A DNA stretch of 64,000 bases from Algoriphagus ratkowskyi (GCF_002150505.1 NZ_MSSV01000002.1:124001-188000); one strand, 5' to 3'; shown: positions 19,014-29,345, numbered from the stretch's first letter. A program made the numbers and translations. Notes: generated by a model from the sequence alone, not told the origin.

Positions 19014-21119
19014 ATGAAGATATCTACACTTCCCAAATTCATCATCGGACAGTCTTTCTACCTCTTACTATTTACTATTTACCTCTTACCTCAGACTGTC
19101 CATTCCCAATCCTTCACTATGGAGCAGGTAGGAAAGTTCAGTTTCCCTTCTGAACTCACCTCCTCACCTACGGGCGAGAAAATAGCTTGGGCGATGAATG
19201 AGCAAGGAAAACGTAACATCTATTTTGCAGAAGGTCCAACGTTTGACCCTAAAAAATTGACTGATTTCAATGAAGACGACGGACAGGAAATTAGTAGTTT
19301 GCAATTTACGCCAGATGGTAACTGGATAATATTTGTACGCGGCGGGGATCATGGAGGTGGCAATGCTTCCTCCACCGTTAATGCTCAAAACCTCCCTACT
19401 CTGCCTAAAGTACAGATTTGGAAAATCAACCTAGCTGGTGGAAAAATAGAAATTGTCACCGAAGCAGACGATCCTATAGTTGGGGCACCTAACCAACTCG
19501 CCTTTCTAAAAGGTGGGCAAGTTTGGACAGTTGATTTAAAAAACTCAGCTAAGCCAGCCCAGCTTTTTGAGGTCAAGGGAAATGTGAATTACGCTCAATA
19601 CTCGCCTGATGGGAGCAAGTTGGCTTTTGTCTCCAATCGAGGATCACATTCCTTGGTGGGAATTTTTCAGGATAACTCTACACCTATCCAATGGATTTCA
19701 CCTTCATTTCATCGTGATGTTATACCTCAATGGTCACCCGACGGAAAGCATCTTTCTTTTATCAGACTTCAAGGAGGAAAAGGAGCTGAATATCCAGTGC
19801 TAGAGCCGCGACACACGCCTTGGGAAATCTGGATCGCAAACGCATCATCAGGCACAGCTAAAAAACTATGGAAAGCTCCTGAGACACTTAGAGGTTCATA
19901 TCCAAACCCATTCTTTTCCTTTAGTGCAGATGGAAACTTAATCTTCCAGTCTTATGAAGATGGCTGGCAACATTTATATGCACTCGAAGTTGCTTCAGGT
20001 AAGACTACATTACTTACACCAGGTGATTATATGGTCGAGCAGGTCAACCTAAGTTCCGATAAATCAAAGTTGATTTTCTCTGCAAATACTGGATCTCAAC
20101 CTCAAGATTTAGATCGTCGACACATTGGAGCTATAAATCTAGCAAGCAAAAAACTTAATTGGATAACGGAGGGAGAAGGTATAGAAGCCTATCCTGTATG
20201 GATCGGAAACGCTGGAAAAACAGCATTTTTCAGCGCTAATTCACAGCGTTCACACCTTATTGCAGTTAATGATGGCATCAATACCAAGCTATTACAAGAG
20301 AGTATTATCCCGGCAGATTTCCCTCAAGCCTCACTAGTAGTTCCCACACAGGTGAAATTCACCGCTCCAGATGGCACCACGGTCTATGGACAATTGTTCC
20401 AAAAAGAAGGCGGATCAACTTCAAAACCAGGAATTATCTTTGCCCATGGCGGACCACAGCGGCAGATGCTTTTGGGCTGGAGCTACATGGATTACTATTC
20501 CAACACATACGCACTCAACCAGTATTTGGCAGAGCTTGGCTTCGTGGTGCTATCTGTGAATTTCAGGTTAGGGATCGGCTATGGGTATGAATTCCACCGC
20601 CCGGCCAATGGCTATTATCAAGGAGCTGTAGAATACCAAGATATCAAAGCAGGAGGAGAATATTTAGCTAAGTTATCTCAAGTAAATGGCGATAAAATCG
20701 GGATATATGGAGGAAGCTACGGTGGATACTTGACAGCATTAGCGTTGGCTAGAGATTCTGATCTCTTCAAAGTGGGCGTTGATATTCATGGAGTTCACGA
20801 CCTAGATGGACGATATGAGTTACCAGAGACTTATGAAGCTGCCCCTGATCTAGACAAAGCCAAGAAGATAGCATGGGAATCTTCACCCATGGCAGATTTG
20901 GCTACGTGGACTTCTCCTGTACTGTTTATTCATTCTGATGATGACCGAAATGTCGATGTTGCTCAAACAGCTTATATAATTCGGAGATTTGAAGAATTGG
21001 GGAACCCTTACGAATCCATCATTATTCCTGGAGATACTCATCACTGGATGAAGTGGTCAAATATGATAAAAGTGGATCAAGCGACTGCTGATTTTCTGAA
21101 AAAACATCTAATGGACTAA
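19014..21119 (+). CDS. S9-family serine peptidase (prolyl oligopeptidase/acylaminoacyl-peptidase type)
   Basis: 701 residues, exported by a leader with the core YLLLFTIYLLPQTVHSQS. Residues about 35-440 form a beta-propeller of TolB/WD40-like repeats (LQFTPDGNWIIFVRG, AQYSPDGSKLAFVSN, PQWSPDGKHLSFI). The C-terminal alpha/beta hydrolase domain has the nucleophile in GGSYGGY (S568), an acidic residue in HSDDDRNVD (about 641-645) and histidine in GDTHHW (about 676). It should remove or cut short peptides in the periplasm. Its position between SusC/SusD pairs suggests it works on imported peptides. The leader codons contain a seven-base repeat array. Confidence 0.92.
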   Translation: MKISTLPKFIIGQSFYLLLFTIYLLPQTVHSQSFTMEQVGKFSFPSELTSSPTGEKIAWAMNEQGKRNIYFAEGPTFDPKKLTDFNEDDGQEISSLQFTPDGNWIIFVRGGDHGGGNASSTVNAQNLPTLPKVQIWKINLAGGKIEIVTEADDPIVGAPNQLAFLKGGQVWTVDLKNSAKPAQLFEVKGNVNYAQYSPDGSKLAFVSNRGSHSLVGIFQDNSTPIQWISPSFHRDVIPQWSPDGKHLSFIRLQGGKGAEYPVLEPRHTPWEIWIANASSGTAKKLWKAPETLRGSYPNPFFSFSADGNLIFQSYEDGWQHLYALEVASGKTTLLTPGDYMVEQVNLSSDKSKLIFSANTGSQPQDLDRRHIGAINLASKKLNWITEGEGIEAYPVWIGNAGKTAFFSANSQRSHLIAVNDGINTKLLQESIIPADFPQASLVVPTQVKFTAPDGTTVYGQLFQKEGGSTSKPGIIFAHGGPQRQMLLGWSYMDYYSNTYALNQYLAELGFVVLSVNFRLGIGYGYEFHRPANGYYQGAVEYQDIKAGGEYLAKLSQVNGDKIGIYGGSYGGYLTALALARDSDLFKVGVDIHGVHDLDGRYELPETYEAAPDLDKAKKIAWESSPMADLATWTSPVLFIHSDDDRNVDVAQTAYIIRRFEELGNPYESIIIPGDTHHWMKWSNMIKVDQATADFLKKHLMD
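19060..19094 (+). repeat. Seven-base-period array inside signal-peptide codons
   Basis: Five consecutive heptads, ACCTCTT, ACTATTT (twice), ACCTCTT and ACCTCAG, lie inside the S9 peptidase gene and encode the hydrophobic core of its signal peptide. The unit resembles the pyrimidine-rich heptads found after stop codons elsewhere in the window. Confidence 0.75.
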
Positions 21120-21129
21120 ATAGACTTCC

Positions 21130-21519
21130 GTGATTCAATTATTAAATATTCATCATATTGCCATTATCTGCAAGGATTATGAGCGCTCCAAAAAGTTTTA
21201 TACTGAAGTATTAGGACTTGAGATAGTAAGAGAAGTTTATCGTGATTACAGGAAGTCTTACAAACTAGACTTGAGTCTGAATTCAAATTATATTATCGAA
21301 CTATTTTCATTTCCTTCACCTCCGGATAGAGCATCTAGACCGGAGGCAGCTGGATTGAGACACTTGGCTTTTGCCGTGAAAAACCTGGATGAATGCATTC
21401 AGCATTTGGCTGTGCATGATGTCACTGCTGAACCTATCAGAATGGATGAGTTCACTGGAAAACGATTCACTTTCATAGCTGATCCAGACGAGTTGCCAAT
21501 AGAATTTTACGAGGTTTAG
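21130..21519 (+). CDS. VOC/glyoxalase-like protein (GloA2/YaeR type)
   Basis: 129 residues from a GTG start, 10 bases after the peptidase stop and so probably cotranscribed with it. It has the vicinal-oxygen-chelate layout: HHIAIICKDYERSKKFYTEVLGL at residues 7-29, a second metal-type motif AGLRHLAFAVKNL, and the end DPDELPIEFYEV. His and Glu ligands for a divalent metal are present in the expected places (H7 or H8, E57, H77, E126, approximate). Relatives are annotated as glyoxalase I-like or lactoylglutathione lyase-like. The substrate is uncertain. Confidence 0.85.
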   Translation: MIQLLNIHHIAIICKDYERSKKFYTEVLGLEIVREVYRDYRKSYKLDLSLNSNYIIELFSFPSPPDRASRPEAAGLRHLAFAVKNLDECIQHLAVHDVTAEPIRMDEFTGKRFTFIADPDELPIEFYEV

Positions 21520-21537
21520 TCGGTAAAAAATATCAAA

Positions 21538-21570
21538 AAAAAGCCCGAGGATTTCTCCACGGGCCTTTTA
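21538..21570. terminator. Bidirectional terminator between convergent units
   Basis: AAAAGCCCG pairs with CGGGCCTTTT (one bulged base) around a 12-base loop, with A-runs on one side and T-runs on the other. It separates the peptidase/VOC unit (+) from the third SusC/SusD pair (-). Confidence 0.85.
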
Positions 21571-21585
21571 CATTTTCAAAAAACC

Positions 21586-23079
21586 TTATAATGGATTCTG
21601 CACCATGTTGTCATTGGCGTTAATCTCACTGATAGGGATCTGCCACTGCCAGTTGTTAGTGCCAGCTTCCTCAGTGTATTTACCATTGATAACTGATCCA
21701 ACGTGATTGGAACCAACTCTATCAAGTGGTAAGTTAAGGCGCTTCAAATCATAAAATCTGAAACCTTCACCCCATAGTTCAACTCTTCTTTGAACCATGA
21801 TTTCCTCAATTAATTCATTGCCCGTTTTAGTTGATCTAACATATTCAGGATTTCTTGTAGAAGCGAAATCAAATAGAACCTGAGCAGCGTCAGCATCATT
21901 TCCGCTTCTAGCTAAAGCTTCAGCTTCGTTCAAATACATCTCAGCCGCTCTCATATATGGCACATCACCTACAGATGACGCATTTGCCTGAGCAAGAAAC
22001 TTACGATTCATGTAATTGATTTTAGAGAAACTAGTCAAGGTCACCTCATCAATAAATGGATCTCTCTTAGAAGCAGTCCCTGCATTGGCATCCCATAAAA
22101 TTTTTCTGTAATCAGTAGCAGGGATCTTGTCGTAAAGCAACTTATTAATTGCTTTAGGATTACCTCTGATGTTTGTAGAGCTAAAGTTAACAGACATGTA
22201 AGCAAAGAAAGATGCAAAGAATGTACCTTGATCATCTACCTGACGACAACCCCAAATCCATTCTGGATTGTCTACGCTATTGAAACCTTGATACAATTGG
22301 CTTTCAGACATTAAATCATAGCCTTCTCGGGAAGCTTTGGCAGCCTGAGCTGCCTCCGTGAACTTGCCTTGTGCCATTGCTACACGAGCTTTAATTCCAT
22401 TTGCCACATCAATATTGATGTGAGAAGTAGCATTTCTACTCGTGGATAGAAGAGCTAAAGCATCAGTAAGGTCTACGTTTATCTGTGCATAAACTTCTTC
22501 TACAGTATTTCTAGCACCACCTTCTGATATTGGCTCTATTACGATAGGCACTCCTAGCTGAGAGTTACTGCCACCAGCGTTATAGCGTTCGGCAAACATT
22601 TGCACAAGGTTGAAATGAGCCCAAGCTCTGTAGGCTAAAGCCTGACCTTTTATCTCATCTTTTTCGGCTTGAGGACCTACAACATTGTCAATTTTGGAAA
22701 TAATCATATTAGCGTTACCAATAACCTTGTAGTAATATCTCCAGACAAAGCGAACATCTCCTGAATTTTCATTAACGTGATTCAACCATCTAACAGTAGA
22801 TACATACCACCCATTTCCTGAAGTAGTAAATACAACATCTTCCGCTAGTACATCACGCATGATCATCACGCCACTCTCTGCAGCCTGTCCTTGACTGTCA
22901 AATCGGATATGAAGCATTCTGTGAATCCCATTTAATGCAGCCATTGCATTCTGAGTAGAAGTAAATACTGCCTCTTCAGATACTGCATCGGTTGGAACTG
23001 TGTCCAAGTAATCATCTGCGCAGCTCGTGCCTACTAGTAGCGCTCCTGCAATAACTATTTTACTTATAATATTTTTCAT
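21586..23079 (-). CDS. SusD/RagB-type outer-membrane lipoprotein (pair 3)
   Basis: 497 residues. The leader ends in LVGTSC (Cys20), and the mature N-terminus DDYLDTVPTDAVSEEAVF is typical of the classic SusD branch (PF14322 plus PF07980), unlike pairs 1 and 2. The helix block GQALAYRAWAHFNLVQMFA and the C-terminal RRVELWGEGFRFYDLKRL are characteristic. It lies 11 bases after its SusC partner and acts as the ligand-binding lid. The cargo is unknown. Confidence 0.94.
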   Translation of the reverse strand: MKNIISKIVIAGALLVGTSCADDYLDTVPTDAVSEEAVFTSTQNAMAALNGIHRMLHIRFDSQGQAAESGVMIMRDVLAEDVVFTTSGNGWYVSTVRWLNHVNENSGDVRFVWRYYYKVIGNANMIISKIDNVVGPQAEKDEIKGQALAYRAWAHFNLVQMFAERYNAGGSNSQLGVPIVIEPISEGGARNTVEEVYAQINVDLTDALALLSTSRNATSHINIDVANGIKARVAMAQGKFTEAAQAAKASREGYDLMSESQLYQGFNSVDNPEWIWGCRQVDDQGTFFASFFAYMSVNFSSTNIRGNPKAINKLLYDKIPATDYRKILWDANAGTASKRDPFIDEVTLTSFSKINYMNRKFLAQANASSVGDVPYMRAAEMYLNEAEALARSGNDADAAQVLFDFASTRNPEYVRSTKTGNELIEEIMVQRRVELWGEGFRFYDLKRLNLPLDRVGSNHVGSVINGKYTEEAGTNNWQWQIPISEINANDNMVQNPL

Positions 23080-23090
23080 AGTCTTTCTAA

Positions 23091-26000
23091 TTAAAGGGTT
23101 AGATTAACTCCCAATGTGAATGATCTCGCTGGAGTGAAGGTATTAGAAGTAGTACCACTAAAAGTACCAGATACATACATACCTTTTCTAGAAGAACCCC
23201 AACCCAAGTTTTCACCTGCTAGATAAACCGAAGCATTTTTAACCTTTATTCTGCTCAAAAATGGCTTAGGTAAATTATAAGCAAGATTCACAGATCTCAG
23301 GTTTATATAACTAGAAGATACCAACCAACGATCTGATGCAACATTCGTATTAGCTGAACCTGTAACGTCCATTTTTGGAACGTCTGTGATATCACCTGGC
23401 TTCTGCCATCTATTAAGAATATCTGTATGCAAAGCTCCACCTTCAGTACCTGCATCCATCAATCCTCCATAAATACCATCGTAGATATCTCCTCCTACAG
23501 AGAAACTCATCAACACACCTAGTGTAAATCCTTTATAAGTAAAGGTATTAGTCACACCTCCGAAGAAGTCAGGAATTGCAGTTCCAGCATAGTGAAATCT
23601 AGCATTGCCCTGCGCCACTGTCAAAGTATCTGACCCTATGATTTTAATATTAGCATCATCTTCAGAGTATTCGTCAGCTCTGAAAAGGCCTTCACCTGTC
23701 TCTGGATCTACACCATACCAGTCTCTCAACCAGAAATCATAGATTGAACTTCCTACTTCGTACTTCTTAGTTCCGTTGATTTGCTCCTCAAATGGCAACT
23801 TCTTGAATTCGTTGGCAAATGTGGAGACGTTCAATCCCAAATTCCATGTGAAATCACCAGTTCGTACGATATCACCAGCAATACTAAACTCGATGCCTTG
23901 ATTAGACATAGTACCAATATTTTCAACTCTAGTTTCTAATCCTGTAGTCAATGATAAAGGAACTTGGAATAGTAAATTTTGTGATTCTCTATAGAAATAT
24001 TCAAGAGTACCTTGGAATCTATTTCCAAAAGCAAAGTCTAAACCTATATCGTAAGTATTATTTGACTCCCATAGAAGTTCTCTTGCTGATAAAGATGCTT
24101 GCAAGATTCCTGGCTCAGAAGCATTGTTATAACCTAAGTCATAAAGTGCCTGCCATGGATAATAACTCGGACTTCCGTTAGAATTCTGAATCTGGTTGTT
24201 CCCTACCTGGCCATAAGAAGCTCTTAATTTCATCATTTGCAGGTAGCTAGAGTTGAAGAAGTTCTCCTGATCTATGCTCCATGCTCCACCTACGGAGAAG
24301 AAATTACCCCATCTTACATCTTCGTAAAATCTGGAAGATCCATCACGTCTTAATGACGCTGAGAAGGAATACTTATCTTCATAAACATAATTTACTCTAC
24401 TGAAGTAAGATTCGATTCTATCCACATCTACTCTACCAGTACCTGAAGTTGTAGTTACAAAGTTATCTGGCTCAATATTACCTGCCAAAATCTGATCTTG
24501 CTTACCTAAGTATTGTCTATTGATTTGTAGATTATAATTCTCATGTCCAACTAATGCCTCAACAAAATGCTTCTCTTGGAATAGCTTAGAGTAAGAGAGA
24601 ATTTGATTAAATGTCACTGAATTCGTTCTGACATTTCCTCTATTTGTTCTACCTGCTGGAGCACCATCACCTACGATTTGGTTATCGTAACCGATGTTTA
24701 GCTGAGACTCCATATCTGTAGAGATATTTGTTCTGATATTGAAATTCTTAAGGAAGGTAGCTTCTACATACGCTCTAGCTGATAATGCATCTCTATCGAA
24801 AGAGTCTATGTTAAGCAAGGTTTCTTGTACTGCATGACGACCAGCAGATGCATCAGCACCTCTACTTGGAAGACCTAGTTCAGATAGGTTACCTGTATCA
24901 TATATTTGATTTCCAGCTTCATCCAGAATATAACCACCAGTTTGCATGTTTTGTGCATATACTGGGTAGATTGGCCCAATATTTCTTGCGAAGAAGAACG
25001 GATTAACATAACTAGAGCTACCAGTAGATCTAGAATTATTACCCTCACTCATCGTAGCAGAAAGGTTCAAGCCTGTCTTCAACCACTTAGTTGCCTGTGT
25101 ATTTACATTCACACGACCAGTGAATCTTTCGATATCAGACTTGATAACAAATCCCTGCTCATTCAAATAATTGATAGAAGTATAGAAATCAGTCTTTTCA
25201 GATCCACCAGAATACGTCATATTGTACTCTTTTCTATCTCCAGTTCTCTGCAATTCGTCAAACCAATCTAATCCTTCGAAATTACTAACTGCATTTGGAT
25301 TCAATTTTCCATCTAAACCTACTACCTCCTTATTAGGGACATTGTAGATATTATATTTTAAAACGTTGTCAATCAAATTGTCAGATGCGTATTGAGCAGA
25401 TGCTGCAGCAGACTGACCGGCGCCCAATCTACTGTTGTTCAATGACTCCCAAACAAGTGGATAATACTGATCTGGATTCACACGATCATATTCAGGAAGT
25501 GCTCTTCCTGAGAATCCTTGTTGAATCTTCAAATTGAAAGATGGCTCATTTTTCTTACCAACTTTGGTAGTAATCATGATCACACCGTTAGCAGCACGAG
25601 CACCATACAATGCAGAGGATGATGCATCCTTAAGGATAGTCATATCTGCAATATCCGATGGGTTAAGATTAGAAAGATCTCCATCAAAAGGAACACCATC
25701 TACTACGTAAAGTGGTGATGAAGATGAGTTCACAGAACCCACACCACGAATTCTAACTACAGGAGTTGAACCGGGCTGTCCAGACGCCGATGTTGTGATC
25801 ACACCAGGAGCTTGACCTTCTATCGCATTTACGATATTGTTGATCGGTCTATCCGCAATTTTATCGCCTTTGATTGACACTGCAGATCCGGTGAAATTAC
25901 CCTTATCAATAGTTCCACCGTAAGCGGTAATAACTACTTCTTCCAAATTCTGAGAATCCGGAGCCAAAGTCACATTAATCTCAGATCTGTTTCCAATAAC

Positions 26001-26249
26001 TTCCTCTTTCTTCAGATAACCTATATAGCTAAATACTAACGTATTAGCACCATCTGGAACCTGAACAGTGTAATAACCATCCAAATCGGTCACTACACCT
26101 GTGAGAGTTCCTTTCACCAAAATGTTGACTCCTATGAGTCCGTCGGGCTCTTCTACTGATATAACCCTTCCAGATATACTACGCTGCTGCGCAAATACCG
26201 CACTGGAAATCAGTAATCCAAAGAGCATACTGAGTAATGCTTTTTTCAT
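23091..26249 (-). CDS. SusC/RagA-family TonB-dependent outer-membrane transporter (pair 3)
   Basis: 1052 residues when the start is placed at the ATG at 26247-26249, which gives the leader MKKALLSMLFGLLISSAVFA. The longer frame from 26273 adds an unlikely MYTIKLTL. Domains in order: regulatory beta-sandwich (SISGRVISVEEPDGLIGV), plug (LYVVDGVPFDGD, DASSSALYGARAANGVIM) and barrel ending FTLGVNLTL. It is the first gene of a minus-strand pair and differs from pairs 1 and 2 along its whole length. A 460-base leader precedes it. Confidence 0.95.
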   Translation of the reverse strand: MKKALLSMLFGLLISSAVFAQQRSISGRVISVEEPDGLIGVNILVKGTLTGVVTDLDGYYTVQVPDGANTLVFSYIGYLKKEEVIGNRSEINVTLAPDSQNLEEVVITAYGGTIDKGNFTGSAVSIKGDKIADRPINNIVNAIEGQAPGVITTSASGQPGSTPVVRIRGVGSVNSSSSPLYVVDGVPFDGDLSNLNPSDIADMTILKDASSSALYGARAANGVIMITTKVGKKNEPSFNLKIQQGFSGRALPEYDRVNPDQYYPLVWESLNNSRLGAGQSAAASAQYASDNLIDNVLKYNIYNVPNKEVVGLDGKLNPNAVSNFEGLDWFDELQRTGDRKEYNMTYSGGSEKTDFYTSINYLNEQGFVIKSDIERFTGRVNVNTQATKWLKTGLNLSATMSEGNNSRSTGSSSYVNPFFFARNIGPIYPVYAQNMQTGGYILDEAGNQIYDTGNLSELGLPSRGADASAGRHAVQETLLNIDSFDRDALSARAYVEATFLKNFNIRTNISTDMESQLNIGYDNQIVGDGAPAGRTNRGNVRTNSVTFNQILSYSKLFQEKHFVEALVGHENYNLQINRQYLGKQDQILAGNIEPDNFVTTTSGTGRVDVDRIESYFSRVNYVYEDKYSFSASLRRDGSSRFYEDVRWGNFFSVGGAWSIDQENFFNSSYLQMMKLRASYGQVGNNQIQNSNGSPSYYPWQALYDLGYNNASEPGILQASLSARELLWESNNTYDIGLDFAFGNRFQGTLEYFYRESQNLLFQVPLSLTTGLETRVENIGTMSNQGIEFSIAGDIVRTGDFTWNLGLNVSTFANEFKKLPFEEQINGTKKYEVGSSIYDFWLRDWYGVDPETGEGLFRADEYSEDDANIKIIGSDTLTVAQGNARFHYAGTAIPDFFGGVTNTFTYKGFTLGVLMSFSVGGDIYDGIYGGLMDAGTEGGALHTDILNRWQKPGDITDVPKMDVTGSANTNVASDRWLVSSSYINLRSVNLAYNLPKPFLSRIKVKNASVYLAGENLGWGSSRKGMYVSGTFSGTTSNTFTPARSFTLGVNLTL

Positions 26250-26710
26250 TAAAGTTAATTTAATTGTATACAACCACAGCTCCGCCTTGAAGCTGTGTTT
26301 TTCTTAAATAAGACGTTAGTGGAAGGTTGGGATTCTATAGATAAATCTGAGAAAACAGATATAAATGATCCTTTAAAAACAAGTTCTGTGAATCGGAAAT
26401 AACTCTCATTATCCTTTAATTAATAGTGTCAGATTTCGGATTGGCGCGAAAAAAATAGATCACACAACTTCATTGAAATCGAGCACTTGATGAAATTATA
26501 TTTGGGTTTTGAATTATCCAAAATTAACATCGTTTATGGATTAACAAAGTGTTTTTTTTAAAAAAAACAGATATTTTCAAAAATAACCCCAAATTATATG
26601 GCAATAAATATTTATTAGCTAGAATAACTAACTAATAACCCCCAAAACACAACCTACTTTCTACAAATTTATGTAAAAAGTAGGTTTTTAGAATAGTCGT
26701 AAATAAAGCG
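26250..26710. other. Leader of SusC/SusD pair 3
   Basis: 460 AT-rich bases between two minus-strand genes. It contains the hairpin at 26651-26686 and must carry the promoter for pair 3. I see no gene in it. Confidence 0.5.
26651..26686 (-). terminator. Hairpin downstream of the S9 peptidase gene
   Basis: AACCTACTTT (26651-26660) pairs perfectly with AAAGTAGGTT (26677-26686). It begins 25 bases after the peptidase stop. The T tract is better on the plus strand than on the minus strand, so the terminator role for the minus-strand gene is only moderately supported. Confidence 0.5.
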
Positions 26711-29146
26711 TTATTTGCTTACCTCGATCTCATTTTTATTTTTCACATATTTTTCCAACCAATTATCCATTTCCCACAGCATGTGATTGATAGACTCCTT
26801 TGCTGCATAGCCATGACTTTCATTTGGTAAGAACACTAATCTCGCTGTAGCACCATGGCCTTTCAGTGCATTGTAATAGCGCTCGGACTGAATAGGAAAA
26901 GTCCCTGAATTGTTATCAGCCTGACCGTGTAACAAAAGAATAGGTGTTTTTACTTTATGGGCAAATGAGAATGGAGACATGTTGAAATAAACTTCTGGAG
27001 CTTCCCAATAAGTTCTCTGCTCATATTGGAATCCGAATGGAGTCAACGTCCTGTTGTATGCGCCACTTCTTGCTATGCCTGCAGCGAATAGGTCAGTATG
27101 TGAAAGTAAATTAGCTGTCATAAAAGCACCATATGAGTGCCCTCCCACTGCTATTCTATTTCTATCACCTATTCCTAACTCCACGATCTCATCTATAGCA
27201 GCTTCGGCATTAGCTACTAGCTGATCGAGGAAGTAATCATTAGGTTCTTTTTCACCTTCTCCAACAATTGGCATCTCAGTTCTATCCATGACCGCATAAC
27301 CACGAGTCACCCAGAAAAGAGGAGATCCAGAACTCACGCGTGTAAAAGAATACTGCGAACCTCTTACTTGCGAAGCAACTTCTTTGGATTTGTATTCCCT
27401 AGGATATGCCCACATCAAAACAGGAAGTGGAGCATCTTTACCTGCCTCAAAACCCTCTGGAGTATAAATCACAGCTGATAGATTCAAACCATCATTTCTC
27501 TCATAAGTAACCAATTGCTTTTGAATCCCTTTGATAGACTCATATGGATTATCGAAATTGGTTATTTGCTGAGGAGCGATTCTCTTCTTAGTATTAACTA
27601 ACCAGTAATTTGGCTGGATATCCGTACTCTCTTTAATGGTGATGAATTCGGTAGCATCGTCATTTAGAACTTTTGCCACTCGCTCATAATATGGAGCCTG
27701 CGATCTCCACAGGATTGTTTCTTCCTTCGTTTTGGTATTGAAAGTAGATAGGTAAGGCATATCGCCTTCATCTGAACCTCCTGGGCTTCTCATATACAAC
27801 AAATCTCCCTTTCGAAGCAACACTAACTCACCAAATTCATTTTCTGTCATCACTGGATCTCCTGGATCATTGTATAGATCGTCAGATGACCTGTCTATAA
27901 TGACCTGCTTAGCTTGCGATGAATTAGATGGGTTTATCACAGATCTCATGTCTTTTCTGCTACTTGACCAGCGCTCGCTAAGAATCGCGAAGGAGTCATC
28001 TCCCCATGCAATACCACCAAATCTATACGCCGATGTAGCAAGTTTTTGCTTTGATCCTGAGAAAGGTGCCGCCAATGTATAAACGATATCACGCTCTTTC
28101 ATTTCTACTCGTCCATCTCCGCCATCTTGCGCTTCTACCCAATAGAGCATTGCAGCTTTGTCAGCCCTCCAGTTGATGTTTCTAGGTCCTGTCACCGTAG
28201 CGTCAAATCCTGTAGGTCTATTTTCATCCAATGGGATCTGTGCTAAAGCTTTTACTTTCTTACCCTCTTTTGACCAAATCTCAACATCATATGGAAATCT
28301 GCTCGCTGGCACCAAGTAGGAGAATGGCTTCTTTATCAAATCAACCATTAGATAACTTCCGTCTGGAGAAAGATCCATTGATTTGATCATTCCAGTTGGG
28401 CCAATTGGCTTTTTATTTCCTTCCAAATCAATTTCCATTAATTGGGAATCCATGAAATAAGCGAAAAGCGCTTCGTCGTATGGATTCTCCAATAAATCCT
28501 GGTAGGTTCTGCTTGGTGCTGCATCTCCTGTAGTTTCTTGGATGATTGGACCTGCCGGAGCCGACGGTCTCACTGGAATAGAGCCACGTGTTGGGTTCAC
28601 TGCTTTCACCAGCAGCTTATTCCCTGGAGTCCAAAGCACAGAATTTCCATAGACATCATTGACGATTTTATCTGTCAATTTCTTAGCTGAATTTGTAGTC
28701 AAATCAACTAACCAAAGACTAATTCCATCAGCATCGCTCTGCGTAAAAACCATGTATTTCTCATCATCTGAAATACTCATCCCACCCATATTAGGCTGAG
28801 CTGGTAACCCTGTAATCTGAATTTCTTCTCCGGTTTGAGTTTTCTTGATTTTTATATTTTCTACACCTATCTGACGGCTAGGTCCAGAAGTAGCTGGGTT
28901 GATTCGCATACCTGCAATTTTCAATTCAGGTTGTGAAAGTGTTTCAATGCTAGGACTATCAGACCTCTCCATCACTAGCATCCAATCTCCGTTTTTACTA
29001 AACCGAACCGATGGTGTGCTAGGCGCATTCACCAAATCAGCAATTGATTTGGGAGGAGTTTGATAAGTTCCTTGAGCTATAACTTCAGCTTGAAATAAAC
29101 TGAGCGAAATACTAAGGACTAAAATTGTAATAACTCTTAATTTCAT
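26711..29146 (-). CDS. S9-family serine peptidase, glutamyl-endopeptidase-like (S9D)
   Basis: 811 residues from the ATG at 29144-29146, which gives a good signal peptide (MKLRVITILVLSISLSLFQA). A start at 29170 would add eight polar residues. The N-terminal two thirds form a beta-propeller. The hydrolase domain has GGHSYGAFMTANLLSHTDLF with the nucleophile at S671, the acid in HGQADNNSGT, and the histidine in NESHGY. These motifs match the S9D branch that includes the chloroplast and bacterial glutamyl endopeptidases, so cleavage after acidic residues in the periplasm is a family-based guess. It lies upstream of SusC/SusD pair 3 in the same direction. Confidence 0.92.
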   Translation of the reverse strand: MKLRVITILVLSISLSLFQAEVIAQGTYQTPPKSIADLVNAPSTPSVRFSKNGDWMLVMERSDSPSIETLSQPELKIAGMRINPATSGPSRQIGVENIKIKKTQTGEEIQITGLPAQPNMGGMSISDDEKYMVFTQSDADGISLWLVDLTTNSAKKLTDKIVNDVYGNSVLWTPGNKLLVKAVNPTRGSIPVRPSAPAGPIIQETTGDAAPSRTYQDLLENPYDEALFAYFMDSQLMEIDLEGNKKPIGPTGMIKSMDLSPDGSYLMVDLIKKPFSYLVPASRFPYDVEIWSKEGKKVKALAQIPLDENRPTGFDATVTGPRNINWRADKAAMLYWVEAQDGGDGRVEMKERDIVYTLAAPFSGSKQKLATSAYRFGGIAWGDDSFAILSERWSSSRKDMRSVINPSNSSQAKQVIIDRSSDDLYNDPGDPVMTENEFGELVLLRKGDLLYMRSPGGSDEGDMPYLSTFNTKTKEETILWRSQAPYYERVAKVLNDDATEFITIKESTDIQPNYWLVNTKKRIAPQQITNFDNPYESIKGIQKQLVTYERNDGLNLSAVIYTPEGFEAGKDAPLPVLMWAYPREYKSKEVASQVRGSQYSFTRVSSGSPLFWVTRGYAVMDRTEMPIVGEGEKEPNDYFLDQLVANAEAAIDEIVELGIGDRNRIAVGGHSYGAFMTANLLSHTDLFAAGIARSGAYNRTLTPFGFQYEQRTYWEAPEVYFNMSPFSFAHKVKTPILLLHGQADNNSGTFPIQSERYYNALKGHGATARLVFLPNESHGYAAKESINHMLWEMDNWLEKYVKNKNEIEVSK

Positions 29147-29345
29147 ATTGTTATATTTTGGATCGCTCAATTTACTGATTTCTGTTTATGAGCATATTTA
29201 GATTAAGATAAATGGCAAATAGCTCGTTTGAACTCGTGATTTTGTAATACTTTGTAGAAATCTAATTCTAAATAAGTGACCAAATCTCAAGCTATTTATC
29301 AGCTAACAAAACGCATTTCCTTCATGAATCACTAGCCTAATTCCC

